Below are positions 1 through 7,983 of a DNA stretch of 36,727 bases, one piece after another (the first letter of the stretch is position 1; each line of letters starts with the position of its first letter). A program made the translations under genes and the position numbers. Source of the DNA: JAGMCJ01 sp046761005 (lineage in GTDB: Archaea; Thermoplasmatota; Thermoplasmata; RBG-16-68-12; JAGMCJ01); the NCBI GenBank assembly GCA_046761005.1, contig JBHIFI010000014.1, positions 1 to 36,727 on the forward strand, written 5' to 3'. The notes beneath the pieces were generated by a model, which had not been told where the DNA came from, did no database searches, and saw only the letters and a program-made list of their open reading frames with translations.

Positions 1-573
1 GTCGACACAAACTCGACAGATGGAACGGTTGAGATCGCAAGGGAACGAGGTGTCAGGGTCGTGGATGAACCACGGAGGGGCTACGGTAGGGCATACAAGA
101 CGGGCTTCAAGAACGCCAGGGGGGAATACATCGCAACCCTGGATGCAGACTGTACCTATCCTCCTGACCGTATTCCGGAATTCCTGAAGATTCTAGACTC
201 AGATGAGGCAGATTTCATCATTGGTGACAGGCTTTCAAACCTATACCCAGGCGCGATGTCCCTTCTGCACAGGGTTGGAAATGGAATATTGAATATCACG
301 GCGCGCCTTCTCTTCCACATCAGGCTGAAAGACTCGCAATCTGGGATGTGGGTGTTTAGAAGGGAACTGCTGAGCTCGCTCAAGATTGTCAGCGATGATA
401 TGCCCTTCTCAGAGGAGATAAAGATCGAAGCAATCACAAAGGGATTCCGCGTCGAGCAGATTCCCATCGAATACGGGTCGAGAATAGGAGAGAAGAAACT
501 TCATAGTTGGGGCGATGGTTGGAGGAATTTCAAATTCCTTTTCCTTAAGAAATTCGGTGGGATGAGCAGCTAG
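1..573 (+). CDS. Family 2 glycosyltransferase, 3' part (dolichol-phosphate sugar synthase-like)
   Basis: The reading frame is open at the left window edge, so only the last 190 residues are visible. They form the typical GT-A core: a nucleotide-binding start (VDTNSTDGT), then a DxD metal and sugar-nucleotide motif (LDADCTYPP, residues 48-50 of the visible part), then the acceptor-side DSQSGMWVF segment. This layout matches DPM1/dolichyl-phosphate mannosyl- or glucosyltransferase-like enzymes, which load a sugar from a nucleotide donor onto a polyprenyl phosphate at the cytoplasmic membrane face. There is no C-terminal membrane segment. The gene converges on ftsY, and the two stop codons share the palindrome CTAG at 570-573. 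The exact sugar and acceptor cannot be read from sequence. It fits the surface-glycan theme of the window, although it is far from the main glycan operon. Confidence 0.85.
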   Translation, partial: VDTNSTDGTVEIARERGVRVVDEPRRGYGRAYKTGFKNARGEYIATLDADCTYPPDRIPEFLKILDSDEADFIIGDRLSNLYPGAMSLLHRVGNGILNITARLLFHIRLKDSQSGMWVFRRELLSSLKIVSDDMPFSEEIKIEAITKGFRVEQIPIEYGSRIGEKKLHSWGDGWRNFKFLFLKKFGGMSS

Positions 574-1499
574 TCCTCGAATATTCTGCCTATCATCCAG
601 TCTGCGTCGAATTCGACCAGGTCATCGTAGTCTTGACCTGTTCCAACATATATGATAGGCTTCCCGATTGTTTTTGCAACGGAGAGAGCAGCTCCGCCCT
701 TTGCATCCGCATCTATCTTGCAGAGAATTGCGGCGTCTATCCCAACTGCTTCATGGAAAGTTTGTGCTTGATCAACGGCATCATTGCCAGCCAGCGCATC
801 TCCAACAAAAATGACTAGGTCAGGGTTCGCGACCCTCCTTATCTTCTTCATCTCATCCATGAGATTGACGTTCGTCTGCATCCTCCCGGCCGTGTCTATC
901 AAAACAACATCTTTCCTCTTCGCCCGCGCATGCTCCACCGCATCGAAAGCGACAGCAGCTGGATCGCCTCCAGGAGCATGCCTTATGAGCTTGACACTAA
1001 GATTTTGCGCATGTTTCTCAAGCTGTTCTATCGCCCCCGCACGGAATGTGTCCGCCGCCGCTAATACGCAACTCATTCCCTTCTCTTTCAGAAGGCTAGC
1101 TACCTTTGCTATCGCAGTTGTCTTTCCGGTGCCGTTGACCCCGACAAACATGACAACTACAGGTTTCTCATGGTCCTCAACGAATTTCTCGAAGTCCAAC
1201 TTCTCTGTGCCCAAAACATCCTTAATTGACCTCCTCAGTGCGACTTCGATTCCTTGGGAGAAGCTCACCTTTCTGGAGACCTTCTTTCCCACGAGCTCCT
1301 CTCTGAGGGTTTCCTTGATTTCCTCGATCACGGGCAAGGCCACATCCGCTTCCAGGAGGCCGACTTCCAGATCCCAGAAGGTATTCTCCAGTTTCTTTTC
1401 CCTTATTTTCCTTCCCCTCTCCTCAGATATAACCTCTCCCGCCTCTTCCGCGGTTTTTTCCCGCCATCCCTTCAACCGGTCTTTCAAAAACCTGAACAT
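570..1499 (-). CDS. ftsY: Signal recognition particle receptor FtsY (SRP GTPase)
   Basis: This is the membrane-associated GTPase that docks the SRP-ribosome complex at the Sec translocon. With the ATG at 1499 it has 309 residues: a charged helical N domain (about 1-100) and a G domain with P-loop GVNGTGKTT (120-128), DTFRAGAIEQL (150-160), DTAGR (202-206) and CKIDADAKGG (260-269). The last is the SRP-GTPase TKxDxxAKGG motif with Cys in place of the usual Thr. An upstream ATG at 1574 would overlap pfdA by about 70 bases; 1499 is preferred because it sits 4 bases after the pfdA stop and starts the typical MFxFLKxRL N-terminus. An ATG at 1529 is also possible. It is the last gene of the L18Ae-pfdA-ftsY cluster, an arrangement conserved in archaea. 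Confidence 0.95.
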   Translation of the reverse strand: MFRFLKDRLKGWREKTAEEAGEVISEERGRKIREKKLENTFWDLEVGLLEADVALPVIEEIKETLREELVGKKVSRKVSFSQGIEVALRRSIKDVLGTEKLDFEKFVEDHEKPVVVMFVGVNGTGKTTAIAKVASLLKEKGMSCVLAAADTFRAGAIEQLEKHAQNLSVKLIRHAPGGDPAAVAFDAVEHARAKRKDVVLIDTAGRMQTNVNLMDEMKKIRRVANPDLVIFVGDALAGNDAVDQAQTFHEAVGIDAAILCKIDADAKGGAALSVAKTIGKPIIYVGTGQDYDDLVEFDADWMIGRIFED

Positions 1500-1503
1500 C
1501 TGC

Positions 1504-1926
1504 TCATCCGCGGGAACGGTATTTTTCATATTCCGTCTGAACTTGCTGAGTGAGTATGGATACTTCACTGTCAAGTTCGGCTATCCTCTTCGCTAGCTCT
1601 TCCTCTGCGTCACTAATCTGCTTTATCCTCTTATCGAGCTTTGAAATTGCTCCCTCTGCAGTATCTTTGATGGCAACATCTGAACCGAGGCCAACAATCA
1701 CCTCTTCTTTGTCTTCCACAGCTGCAAAAATGAAGCAATTAGCACCTATTGGCACTAGGAGCCTCTCGCCCTTCTTCGTCTCATTGTATCGCGCAATCGT
1801 CTCTTTAGCCCGCATGTGCTCTTCTAGGGACATCCTGAGAAAATCGCTCTGCTTGATGAAACCATCAAGCTGCGCCCTAGTCGAATCGAGCTTTGCTACC
1901 GCATCTCTGAGATCTTCTTCCGCCAT
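1504..1926 (-). CDS. pfdA: Prefoldin alpha subunit
   Basis: Archaeal prefoldin is a jellyfish-shaped hexamer of two alpha and four beta subunits that captures unfolded proteins in the cytosol and hands them to the thermosome. The 140-residue product has the family layout: an N-terminal coiled-coil helix (about 1-50), a central beta-hairpin segment (LLVPIGANCFIFAAV, followed by VIVGLGSDVAIKD) and a C-terminal coiled-coil helix (about 90-140). Length is normal. It sits 2 bases after the L18Ae gene and 4 bases before the preferred ftsY start, so the three are almost certainly co-transcribed. I see no anomaly. Confidence 0.93.
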   Translation of the reverse strand: MAEEDLRDAVAKLDSTRAQLDGFIKQSDFLRMSLEEHMRAKETIARYNETKKGERLLVPIGANCFIFAAVEDKEEVIVGLGSDVAIKDTAEGAISKLDKRIKQISDAEEELAKRIAELDSEVSILTQQVQTEYEKYRSRG

Positions 1927-1928
1927 TG

Positions 1929-2159
1929 CTAGGCACCTCTCTTGATCAGGAACCCTACGAGTGGGTCTTCAACCTCCTTCTCTTTGAGCCTTTCCACTGA
2001 TGATATCTTAATGTTCCGTCTCTTCACTCTGTGCTTGCTGCCAAGATCCGAAACCAACCTCTCCACGGCATCATTCTCATCCTTTCCCGCGACTTCCTTC
2101 GTAAAGGGGGACCAGCTCTCACCCATGAGAAAGGTTCCAGAAATCCTGTAAGGCTTCAT
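1929..2159 (-). CDS. rpl18a: Large-subunit ribosomal protein L18Ae (LX)
   Basis: A 76-residue protein matching the archaeal L18Ae/LX family (older name LX, gene rplX in some archaeal annotations). It starts with MKPYRISGTFLMGESW and carries the conserved FTKEV, a helix with NDAVERLVSDLGSKHRVKRRNI, and a PLVGFLIKR ending. The frame is open further upstream to 2237, but the ATG at 2159 gives the normal family length and start. It heads the L18Ae-pfdA-ftsY cluster. In many archaea the genes for L39e, L31e and eIF6 come before this gene; here a divergent radical SAM gene takes their place, so the cluster is shortened at its 5' end. Confidence 0.9.
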   Translation of the reverse strand: MKPYRISGTFLMGESWSPFTKEVAGKDENDAVERLVSDLGSKHRVKRRNIKISSVERLKEKEVEDPLVGFLIKRGA

Positions 2160-2214
2160 TGGGATTCCCTTTCCTTTATCCCTTCCGATGTTAAGTGCTT
2201 TACGCCAAAAAGAC

Positions 2215-3075
2215 ATGTATGACATTCTCGATATCATCTGCGTGGCTCAATTTTTCCTTCCGGGCAAGGATTTCCCTCCTATCTCCGTGACAGGAGGGAG
2301 ATGCTCCTTGGGTTGTCTTCATTGCCGGGGGCATTTTCTTAGTGGAATGATTCCAGCGGAAAAACCTAGTCATCTTTGGAAACTCGCTTCCAAGCTACAA
2401 AGGAGTGGTGGCACGGGATTTCTCCTCAGCGGGGGTTGTGATAAGAGGGGAAAGGTTCCGATAAGGGATTTCGCAAGAGTACTGAGAAGAATAAAGCGCG
2501 AGACTGATCTTCTGGTCAACGTCCATCCTGGCCTCGCGGGTAGGGATGAGGTAGATATCCTTTCCTCAGCTCAAGTGGACGCAGTTTCGGTGGATGTTAT
2601 AGGCTCGGAAAAAACGCTTCGAGAGGTTTACAACCTTGAATATGGAATCGCCGATGTGGAAACCTCCCTTCGGCTCTTCCAGGAGGCCTCTCTTCCTCTA
2701 ACGCCACATATATGCGTTGGAATCCATGGCGGTCAGCTGGTCGGAGAATCAAAAGCTCTATACATGGTTTCTGAGAACGAGCCAAGAGCACTCGTAATCA
2801 CGGCTTTGCTTCCAGTCCCGGGAACGCCGTTCGAAACCGTTAGGGTAGAGGGCAGTCACATAGTCGAATTCTTCCGAGAGTGCAGGAAAGACCTTCCCAA
2901 CGCCCCCATTGTCCTGGGATGCATGAGACCGAGAAATGAGAACTGGTTGGACGAGGTACTGTTGAGGGAGGGGATCGATGGTATAGCGGTCCCTCTTCCA
3001 GCAACTTTGAGAGATTCTGGTGGGAAAGACATCAAGAGGGCGTGTTGTTCTCTCATTGGCTCAGAAACTCTATGA
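2215..3075 (+). CDS. Radical SAM protein, biotin-synthase-like (COG1856 type, possibly LipS-like)
   Basis: The 286-residue product (ATG at 2215) carries the radical SAM 4Fe-4S motif as CSLGCLHC (CX3CX2C) after PPISVTGGR. It then shows LLSGGCD, VNVHPGL, VSVDVIG, PHICVGIHGG and VLGCMRPR. This ordered set resembles the archaeal biotin-synthase homologues of COG1856, some of which I recall as subunits of the two-component lipoyl synthase LipS1/LipS2; that functional link is recall plus inference. An alternative ATG at 2188 adds 9 residues, but a TATA-like CTTTATCC at about 2174-2181 fits 2215 better. The gene diverges from L18Ae with 55 bases between starts and overlaps the TPR/HhH gene tail-to-tail by 23 bases. 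No lipoate-dependent enzyme lies in the window to confirm the role. Confidence 0.75.
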   Translation: MYDILDIICVAQFFLPGKDFPPISVTGGRCSLGCLHCRGHFLSGMIPAEKPSHLWKLASKLQRSGGTGFLLSGGCDKRGKVPIRDFARVLRRIKRETDLLVNVHPGLAGRDEVDILSSAQVDAVSVDVIGSEKTLREVYNLEYGIADVETSLRLFQEASLPLTPHICVGIHGGQLVGESKALYMVSENEPRALVITALLPVPGTPFETVRVEGSHIVEFFRECRKDLPNAPIVLGCMRPRNENWLDEVLLREGIDGIAVPLPATLRDSGGKDIKRACCSLIGSETL

Positions 3076-5371
3076 TTTTTTCCGCCTTCTTCTTACTTAT
3101 CCCCTTTACCTTGCTAAGCTCTTTAGGAGAGGAGGACATTATCTGATCGATCGAGGAGAATCCCTCTTCCACTATCGCCTTGGCAAGAGATGGACCCACA
3201 CCCGGAATCTCATTGAGCTTCCTGTTGAAATCCTGAGCCTCCGCTCTGACGGATTCCAGTATCATTCTTGCAGTCTTTCGGCTGATTCCTTTAATGGACT
3301 TCAGCCTGTTAATGCTAGCCTGGTTCAAATCATCGATTGTTCTGAAACCTGCATCGTACAGAAGAGCCGCTCTTTTCGCGGATACCCCCCTTATCTTCGA
3401 AAGCTGCTCAATGACCTTTTTTTCCTCGAGAACTTCCTTGACTTCGCCCTCAAGGGCGCTGTATCTCTGCGCGACATCTTGGTTTTGTGGATTGACTTCA
3501 AGGGCTTCACGATAGCTTGCCAAAGCTTCCTCCTTCATTCCGAGCTCGAGATGGACATCTCCCTTCTTTACCCATGCCTCTTCGTCCTTGGGATTCATTT
3601 CCACGAGCCTGTTATAGCAGTACAGGGCCTCCTCCCATCTTTCTTGTCCTTCCAGCAGACCACCCTTGTTTAGCAGAGCCGCCTGATTCTCGGGGTCCGT
3701 CTCAAGAACCAGATTGAGGCATTCTATACCACTGGTGATCTTATTCAACCGTCTGTAGGCGACGCCTTTTCCAAGGAGAGCTCTCGTATTCCCTGGCTCG
3801 ATTCTGAGAACCCTATCGAAGATTTCCAACGCTCCTAAGTAGTCTCCCAGGGTGGATCTGCTAAGTGCTTGAGTCATAAGCTCCTTTACGGAAATCTTCA
3901 GCTTCTCCAGTTTCTGAATCGCCTCCTCGTTTTGAGGATTAATCTTGAGCGCGTTCCTGTAACTCTCGATGGCGATATCCTCTCTTCCCACATTCACTAG
4001 GACATCACCGTGCTTAATCCATTGATTCTCATCTCCAGGATAGACTCCCAGGTACCTGTCGTGCCACTTGAGAGATTCCTCCCAGTTCTGCTTAGATTCG
4101 AAAATCTTCGCCATCCAAAGAAGAGCTGCCTTGTTCTTCGGGTCAGCCTCGAGAACCTGATTCATGCATAGTATCGTTTCATCCTCCCTCTCTAGAGATA
4201 TGAGAGCAGTTCCCTTGCCTATCATGGCGGCGATATTGTCTGGCTCACGTTCCAGAATATCATCATAGAATCTAGCGGCTTCCTCAAATTCGCCGGAGGA
4301 TATTCTGTCCTTCGCCTGCTCGAATAGGTAGGGAACATCAACAAGGTCCGGCGGGGGAGGAATCTCCATTTCAGGCGGTGGCGGAGGAGGTTTGGCAATC
4401 TCCTCAATCAAGGGAACTTCCGCCTCAACTTGAGCCTGAGCAGATGGAACTGCTTCTGAGACCTCAGCGGGTCGAGGGGCAGCTTTGCTCGGGGCACGTC
4501 CTTTCGCAGGAAGCCTTCTTGCATAAACCTCGACATCGCTAGTTACCTCTTCCACATAGTCTCGGCTGTAGATCGATGCGGTGGCGAACTTCCTTCTCAC
4601 TGGATGCAAGAAAGCGATCCAGACCACGTTGAGAATAACTATGATGAACATTGTCAAGGGCACAATTGCGAGTATGTTCTCGGAGATACCACTCCTCGCC
4701 CTGAGCCGAACCTGAGAAGGAGTTGGTGAGCTGTTATTGAGCACTATTGAAAACATCCGATACTCAGTTTGAGGAAGTGAATAGGTCTTACTTCCTGAAG
4801 CAAGAACGACATCCGTATCATCGCAAGCTGAGCCGTTAACATAATCACCTTCCAAGAAGCAAACATTCACATCGTGATTTTCCACAACTAACTTAACCTC
4901 CCGAGTCCTAGTCAGTGCCAGATTGTCCATATTCCAGAAGTTTACTTCCTTTTCGAGGCCCAAACTCACAGACTGTGTCTGATCGCTAGAAAGCTGATCC
5001 TCTGTAAGGGAATGAAAGAAGGGCATGACGACCAGACTGCCCACGATCGCGCAGACAACTATGAGCATGAGGCCCCTTCCCATAGAATTCTTTGCCATCA
5101 GGAACTTTTGGCTACCCCGAGTCGCGTATCTTATCCTCAGATTTCTAAATATGAATGCGAGGACGAGCCAAACGACGGCCATCACCAGAATCACTCCTAT
5201 CACTATATCCAAGGGCAAGTAGAAGGGTCTGAGGCTCCCCCCATTCGCAACCATTACCATCAAAGCGAAAGATATCGTGATGAGTGCCAATATGAAGTAG
5301 ACATATCTTCTTATCCTTCTGATCCTGACGACTCTGTAGCCGCCTTCCAGTCTATCCACGAATCTTTTCAT
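3053..5371 (-). CDS. Membrane-anchored TPR and helix-hairpin-helix protein
   Basis: A 772-residue multi-domain protein. Residues 22-42, 53-75, 98-117 and 233-255 are likely transmembrane helices, with an extracytoplasmic-looking segment between the third and fourth. A Pro/Ala-rich linker (about 290-345, with runs of six and four prolines) follows. Next are eight TPR units in two near-duplicate blocks (about 348-490 and 497-640), then two tandem helix-hairpin-helix regions (about 655-708 and 718-772) with GVSAKRA, GISRKTA, GVGPSLA and GISKKKA turns. TPRs usually bind proteins and HhH pairs bind DNA non-specifically, so a membrane scaffold tethering DNA or a repair/replication complex is a reasonable inference, but no function is known. 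The start at 5371 is supported by an ATGA overlap with priS and a purine-rich GGAAAGGGAA just upstream; a start at 5413 is rejected. Confidence 0.85.
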   Translation of the reverse strand: MKRFVDRLEGGYRVVRIRRIRRYVYFILALITISFALMVMVANGGSLRPFYLPLDIVIGVILVMAVVWLVLAFIFRNLRIRYATRGSQKFLMAKNSMGRGLMLIVVCAIVGSLVVMPFFHSLTEDQLSSDQTQSVSLGLEKEVNFWNMDNLALTRTREVKLVVENHDVNVCFLEGDYVNGSACDDTDVVLASGSKTYSLPQTEYRMFSIVLNNSSPTPSQVRLRARSGISENILAIVPLTMFIIVILNVVWIAFLHPVRRKFATASIYSRDYVEEVTSDVEVYARRLPAKGRAPSKAAPRPAEVSEAVPSAQAQVEAEVPLIEEIAKPPPPPPEMEIPPPPDLVDVPYLFEQAKDRISSGEFEEAARFYDDILEREPDNIAAMIGKGTALISLEREDETILCMNQVLEADPKNKAALLWMAKIFESKQNWEESLKWHDRYLGVYPGDENQWIKHGDVLVNVGREDIAIESYRNALKINPQNEEAIQKLEKLKISVKELMTQALSRSTLGDYLGALEIFDRVLRIEPGNTRALLGKGVAYRRLNKITSGIECLNLVLETDPENQAALLNKGGLLEGQERWEEALYCYNRLVEMNPKDEEAWVKKGDVHLELGMKEEALASYREALEVNPQNQDVAQRYSALEGEVKEVLEEKKVIEQLSKIRGVSAKRAALLYDAGFRTIDDLNQASINRLKSIKGISRKTARMILESVRAEAQDFNRKLNEIPGVGPSLAKAIVEEGFSSIDQIMSSSPKELSKVKGISKKKAEKIIEFLSQ

Positions 5372-6582
5372 TTCCCTTTCCCTTTTCTGGACAACTTGGC
5401 GAGACCACGGCACATCAAGAATACTGCTGCGAACTCTGGAACATCAGTTATGCCTTCGCTTAGATTAAACTTTTCCTCTTTGAGATTAAGTGAGACGTCC
5501 TGCTCCAAAGAAATCTTGACAGGATCGCTGGTAAGAGTCTCAGGAAATGCGTCCCTGAGGGGAAGGAAATCATCCAAATCCTCTCGCTTGAGAATGACGA
5601 CCCTCATTCCACTCTTACCGTGAAGACTCGTAGGCAGTCGAATTAGGCGTCTGATATCAGCAGTGACTGGCTCATCAACCTCCCTATGGTATTTGTTCAA
5701 TGTGCGTTCGACTGCAACTTTGATGAGCTGATTTCTGTAGGAATCCTTTGGAAAGAAATCGAACTTGCCCTCGCGTAGTCTATCAACACCCCTCTTGCCA
5801 GCATCTCCGTCGAAGAGTGATGAGTATATTTTCTTCCCGATTTTCTCGCCTATTCCTTGAAACTCCCCGAGCTTTTCTATCGCCTTTTCTTTGGGAATTT
5901 GCTCTAGCTGATTTATGATATCCATCAAACCTGCATGTATTCTGGAGGACCAGCCACCGTCCTGAGGCGCTGGCATCTCAAGCGTGTATCTCGGTCCGAA
6001 TCTGGTTCTGTCATATGCTTTCTTCCGAAATGCCGAATCTGCCTTCAACCCGGTTCCTTGTATGAAATCAACAATCTCCCTTCTCTCTGGGCTAGTGAGT
6101 GTCCGAACTCTGGAGGACTTGACATGGACGTGATAGCCCCTCCCTCCTGAAAAAGTGATGAGAATGTCGTCCTCGGAGAAGCCGAAGTCGTCTAGGAGGA
6201 AATCGTCGACCAAGGATATGAGTTCCATTTTGATTTCGTAAAGTTGTTTCTCAAAGGATAGTCCTTTTACGCGGGATATGTGATCTGCGTCCAAGTCGAA
6301 AATGAGATCGGCACCAAGCCATCCCTTTTGGTCCATCGTGGCAGCCCCTGGATTCTCGTAGTAGGCTGAGGAGTAATACGTATGGGAGGGCACTCTGTCA
6401 AGAAAGAACCTCATGACCTCATTCCTGGTCTTAAAGCCGATATGCCTCTGAACATAGTCACCCGTGAAGAACATGAAGCCGAATTCGCGATGCCCAAATC
6501 TGTCCGGAAGATAAATCTCGGTGTTCTTGTAGTACTCTCTGAACTTCCTCACAAGGAAGTCTATCGTCGCATCCTTTTCCAT
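5368..6582 (-). CDS. priS: DNA primase small (catalytic) subunit PriS
   Basis: This is the catalytic subunit of the archaeal/eukaryotic-type primase, which makes primers at the replication fork together with PriL. Of 404 residues (ATG at 6582), FDLDAD at 95-100 supplies the metal-binding aspartates (D96, D98). FSGGRGYHVHV at 144-154 is the signature SGGRGxHxH loop, and RLPTSLHGKSG near the C-terminal third completes the active site. Length is typical. An in-frame TTG at 6591 is the only upstream alternative and looks weaker. The gene follows thyX after a short gap and overlaps the TPR/HhH gene by ATGA, so the three are likely one transcript joining thymidylate supply and primer synthesis. PriL is not in the window. 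Confidence 0.95.
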   Translation of the reverse strand: MEKDATIDFLVRKFREYYKNTEIYLPDRFGHREFGFMFFTGDYVQRHIGFKTRNEVMRFFLDRVPSHTYYSSAYYENPGAATMDQKGWLGADLIFDLDADHISRVKGLSFEKQLYEIKMELISLVDDFLLDDFGFSEDDILITFSGGRGYHVHVKSSRVRTLTSPERREIVDFIQGTGLKADSAFRKKAYDRTRFGPRYTLEMPAPQDGGWSSRIHAGLMDIINQLEQIPKEKAIEKLGEFQGIGEKIGKKIYSSLFDGDAGKRGVDRLREGKFDFFPKDSYRNQLIKVAVERTLNKYHREVDEPVTADIRRLIRLPTSLHGKSGMRVVILKREDLDDFLPLRDAFPETLTSDPVKISLEQDVSLNLKEEKFNLSEGITDVPEFAAVFLMCRGLAKLSRKGKGK

Positions 6583-6607
6583 CAGTTCCAAATGAACTCT
6601 ACGGCTC

Positions 6608-7261
6608 TTAATTCTTGCGAGCCAAATCAGCCTCTTCTTTCAAATCCTCGAAGAGCTCTGGAGCAACCCCATAAACCAGGTCGAACATCTTGGAAGCAAG
6701 CCTGCGGATTTCCCACTGAGCATCTCTTGCGAATCTCAGACGAAAGAAATTGCGTAGCGAGCGTGCATTCATCGTGACAACTATTTTGGACTCACAGGCA
6801 TGTGGCAGAACGAAGCGAGCGTCTTGCTTGGCTATTCCCATTTCTCGTAGCCTGTGGTAGAGTTCCTTTGAATCTCTCATGAAGTCCTCGTATAGCTTCC
6901 TCGCCTCCTCATTGCTTTCAACACTCGGAGGGATCACATACCCGAATTCTCCCTCGTCGACATACCTTTGACTTCTCTGCGAGTAGGAGGCGATTCTGTG
7001 CCTTACTAGCTGATGCGTTAGGGCCCTACTAACTCCCTCAATTCGGAATGTGAAAGAGACATGCTCGATTACGCTTTCATGCCCCCTCCGGACTATTCTC
7101 TTTATGAATGTGCCGTAGTCTTCTTTTTCCTCCTTGTCCCAGCATATGCCCGCTGCACGGCCCGCTGCTTCAATAGGGTTGGGCGTATACCTTACCAAGT
7201 CCACTCTGATGTTATCCCCAAACCCCATGCTTCTATCACCATATGAGATTTGCGAAATCAC
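6608..7261 (-). CDS. thyX: Flavin-dependent thymidylate synthase
   Basis: ThyX methylates dUMP to dTMP with methylene-tetrahydrofolate and FAD/NADPH. The signature RHRX7S is present as RHRIASYSQRS (residues 87-97 of the 217-residue reading), preceded by HESVIEHVSFTF (61-72) and followed by PHACESKIVVTMNARSL and LRFARDAQWEIR, all usual ThyX segments. Two starts are possible. The ATG at 7261 overlaps the TraB gene by ATGA, the junction type common in this window. The ATG at 7228 has GGTGAT six bases upstream and gives a more usual N-terminal length. The coordinates use the first. No thyA-type synthase is seen in the window. Confidence 0.94.
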   Translation of the reverse strand: MISQISYGDRSMGFGDNIRVDLVRYTPNPIEAAGRAAGICWDKEEKEDYGTFIKRIVRRGHESVIEHVSFTFRIEGVSRALTHQLVRHRIASYSQRSQRYVDEGEFGYVIPPSVESNEEARKLYEDFMRDSKELYHRLREMGIAKQDARFVLPHACESKIVVTMNARSLRNFFRLRFARDAQWEIRRLASKMFDLVYGVAPELFEDLKEEADLARKN

Positions 7262-7944
7262 TCTTCAATAGAAAAGGAGAATGTAACACTATTCGTTGAA
7301 GGTTCGGACCTCAGTTCCCTCAATCTTACTACTTCCACTTCCTGGTCTTTCAGCTGGCTTCTGACGCCCTCCACATGACCATCCCCAATCACCGCCACGA
7401 TATTCTCGTGACTCTCGCTCAACTTCTCTATGACTCTTGCCATATGAGCATCCCTGTCATCGATGAGAACCTTCTTGATCGAGGGGAACTCTTCTCCGAA
7501 GGCCTCCAGGTAAGCTTCATTGTCCTCTTCGAACTTCCTGATTTCCCTTTCAACGCTTTTCTTACCAACGAACAGACTGGCTGTCAGTGCAAAAAGCATC
7601 TTCACCTTCTCATTGAAGCTCATTCCCTTCCAGAATCTTCTAAAAACATCGGTTGCGTCCATGTCTATGAAGGCGACATCCGCACCTATTTCGCGGGCAG
7701 AATTGACTGCAGCTATCATCTCCTGTCCAACGTCCGCGCCATATTTTCGGGCAATCAATCTCTGGAAGAAGGCAAGCGCGTTGTAGGCAAAAGGTCCACC
7801 TCCGCGGCCCGCCCCGCTCACCAAAGAGTGAAATCTTGTCCTATCAAGTTCTACGCAGACGATTGACGGCCTTCTCTGGGCTATCCTCCGCCTCACCTGG
7901 TCCTCGATGTCAAAAACGTGACCTACACCTATGAGTGTAATCAT
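7258..7944 (-). CDS. TraB/PrgY family protein, short form
   Basis: The 228-residue protein shows the TraB/PrgY signature: an N-terminal GVGHVF (GxxH, His9), CVELDRTR (ExxxR-like, about 30-37), a DRDAHMA segment (about residue 166) and a second GxxH-like IGDGHVEGV. The family is related to TIKI-type putative metalloproteases, with paired GxxH motifs as the proposed metal site. Bacterial PrgY/TraB reduces the activity of a peptide pheromone; archaeal roles are unknown. Many archaeal members are longer and end with membrane helices; this one keeps only the catalytic-like domain and has no evident transmembrane segment. It precedes thyX with an ATGA overlap. A TATA-like AGTTAAATAG about 28 bases before its ATG suggests its own leaderless transcript. 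Confidence 0.82.
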   Translation of the reverse strand: MITLIGVGHVFDIEDQVRRRIAQRRPSIVCVELDRTRFHSLVSGAGRGGGPFAYNALAFFQRLIARKYGADVGQEMIAAVNSAREIGADVAFIDMDATDVFRRFWKGMSFNEKVKMLFALTASLFVGKKSVEREIRKFEEDNEAYLEAFGEEFPSIKKVLIDDRDAHMARVIEKLSESHENIVAVIGDGHVEGVRSQLKDQEVEVVRLRELRSEPSTNSVTFSFSIEE

Positions 7945-7968
7945 CCCCTGAATGATGCTATCCTTCTC

Positions 7969-7978
7969 TATTTAACTA
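7969..7978 (-). promoter_or_regulatory. Putative TATA box of the TraB gene
   Basis: On the minus strand this reads AGTTAAATAG. Its centre is about 29 bases upstream of the TraB ATG at 7944, the spacing expected for a leaderless archaeal transcript. It sits in the 39-base gap after the pcm stop. Support is sequence and spacing only. Confidence 0.35.
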
Positions 7979-7983
7979 TTCCT

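Noticed and set aside
784..1596. 270-residue plus-strand frame opposite ftsY
   Set aside because: It is a shadow of ftsY and pfdA, which carry full family motifs on the other strand; its own translation has low-complexity Ser/Phe character.
2188..2214. Upstream ATG of the radical SAM gene
   Set aside because: It would lie only about 10 bases after the best TATA-like site and adds nine residues without family similarity.
3020..3673. 217-residue plus-strand frame at the 3' end of the TPR/HhH gene
   Set aside because: It is antisense to conserved TPR and HhH repeats; no recognisable features.
3900..4330. Repeated DNA in the TPR gene as a possible repeat array
   Set aside because: The similarity is at protein level from TPR duplication; spacing and sequence do not fit a CRISPR or DNA repeat.
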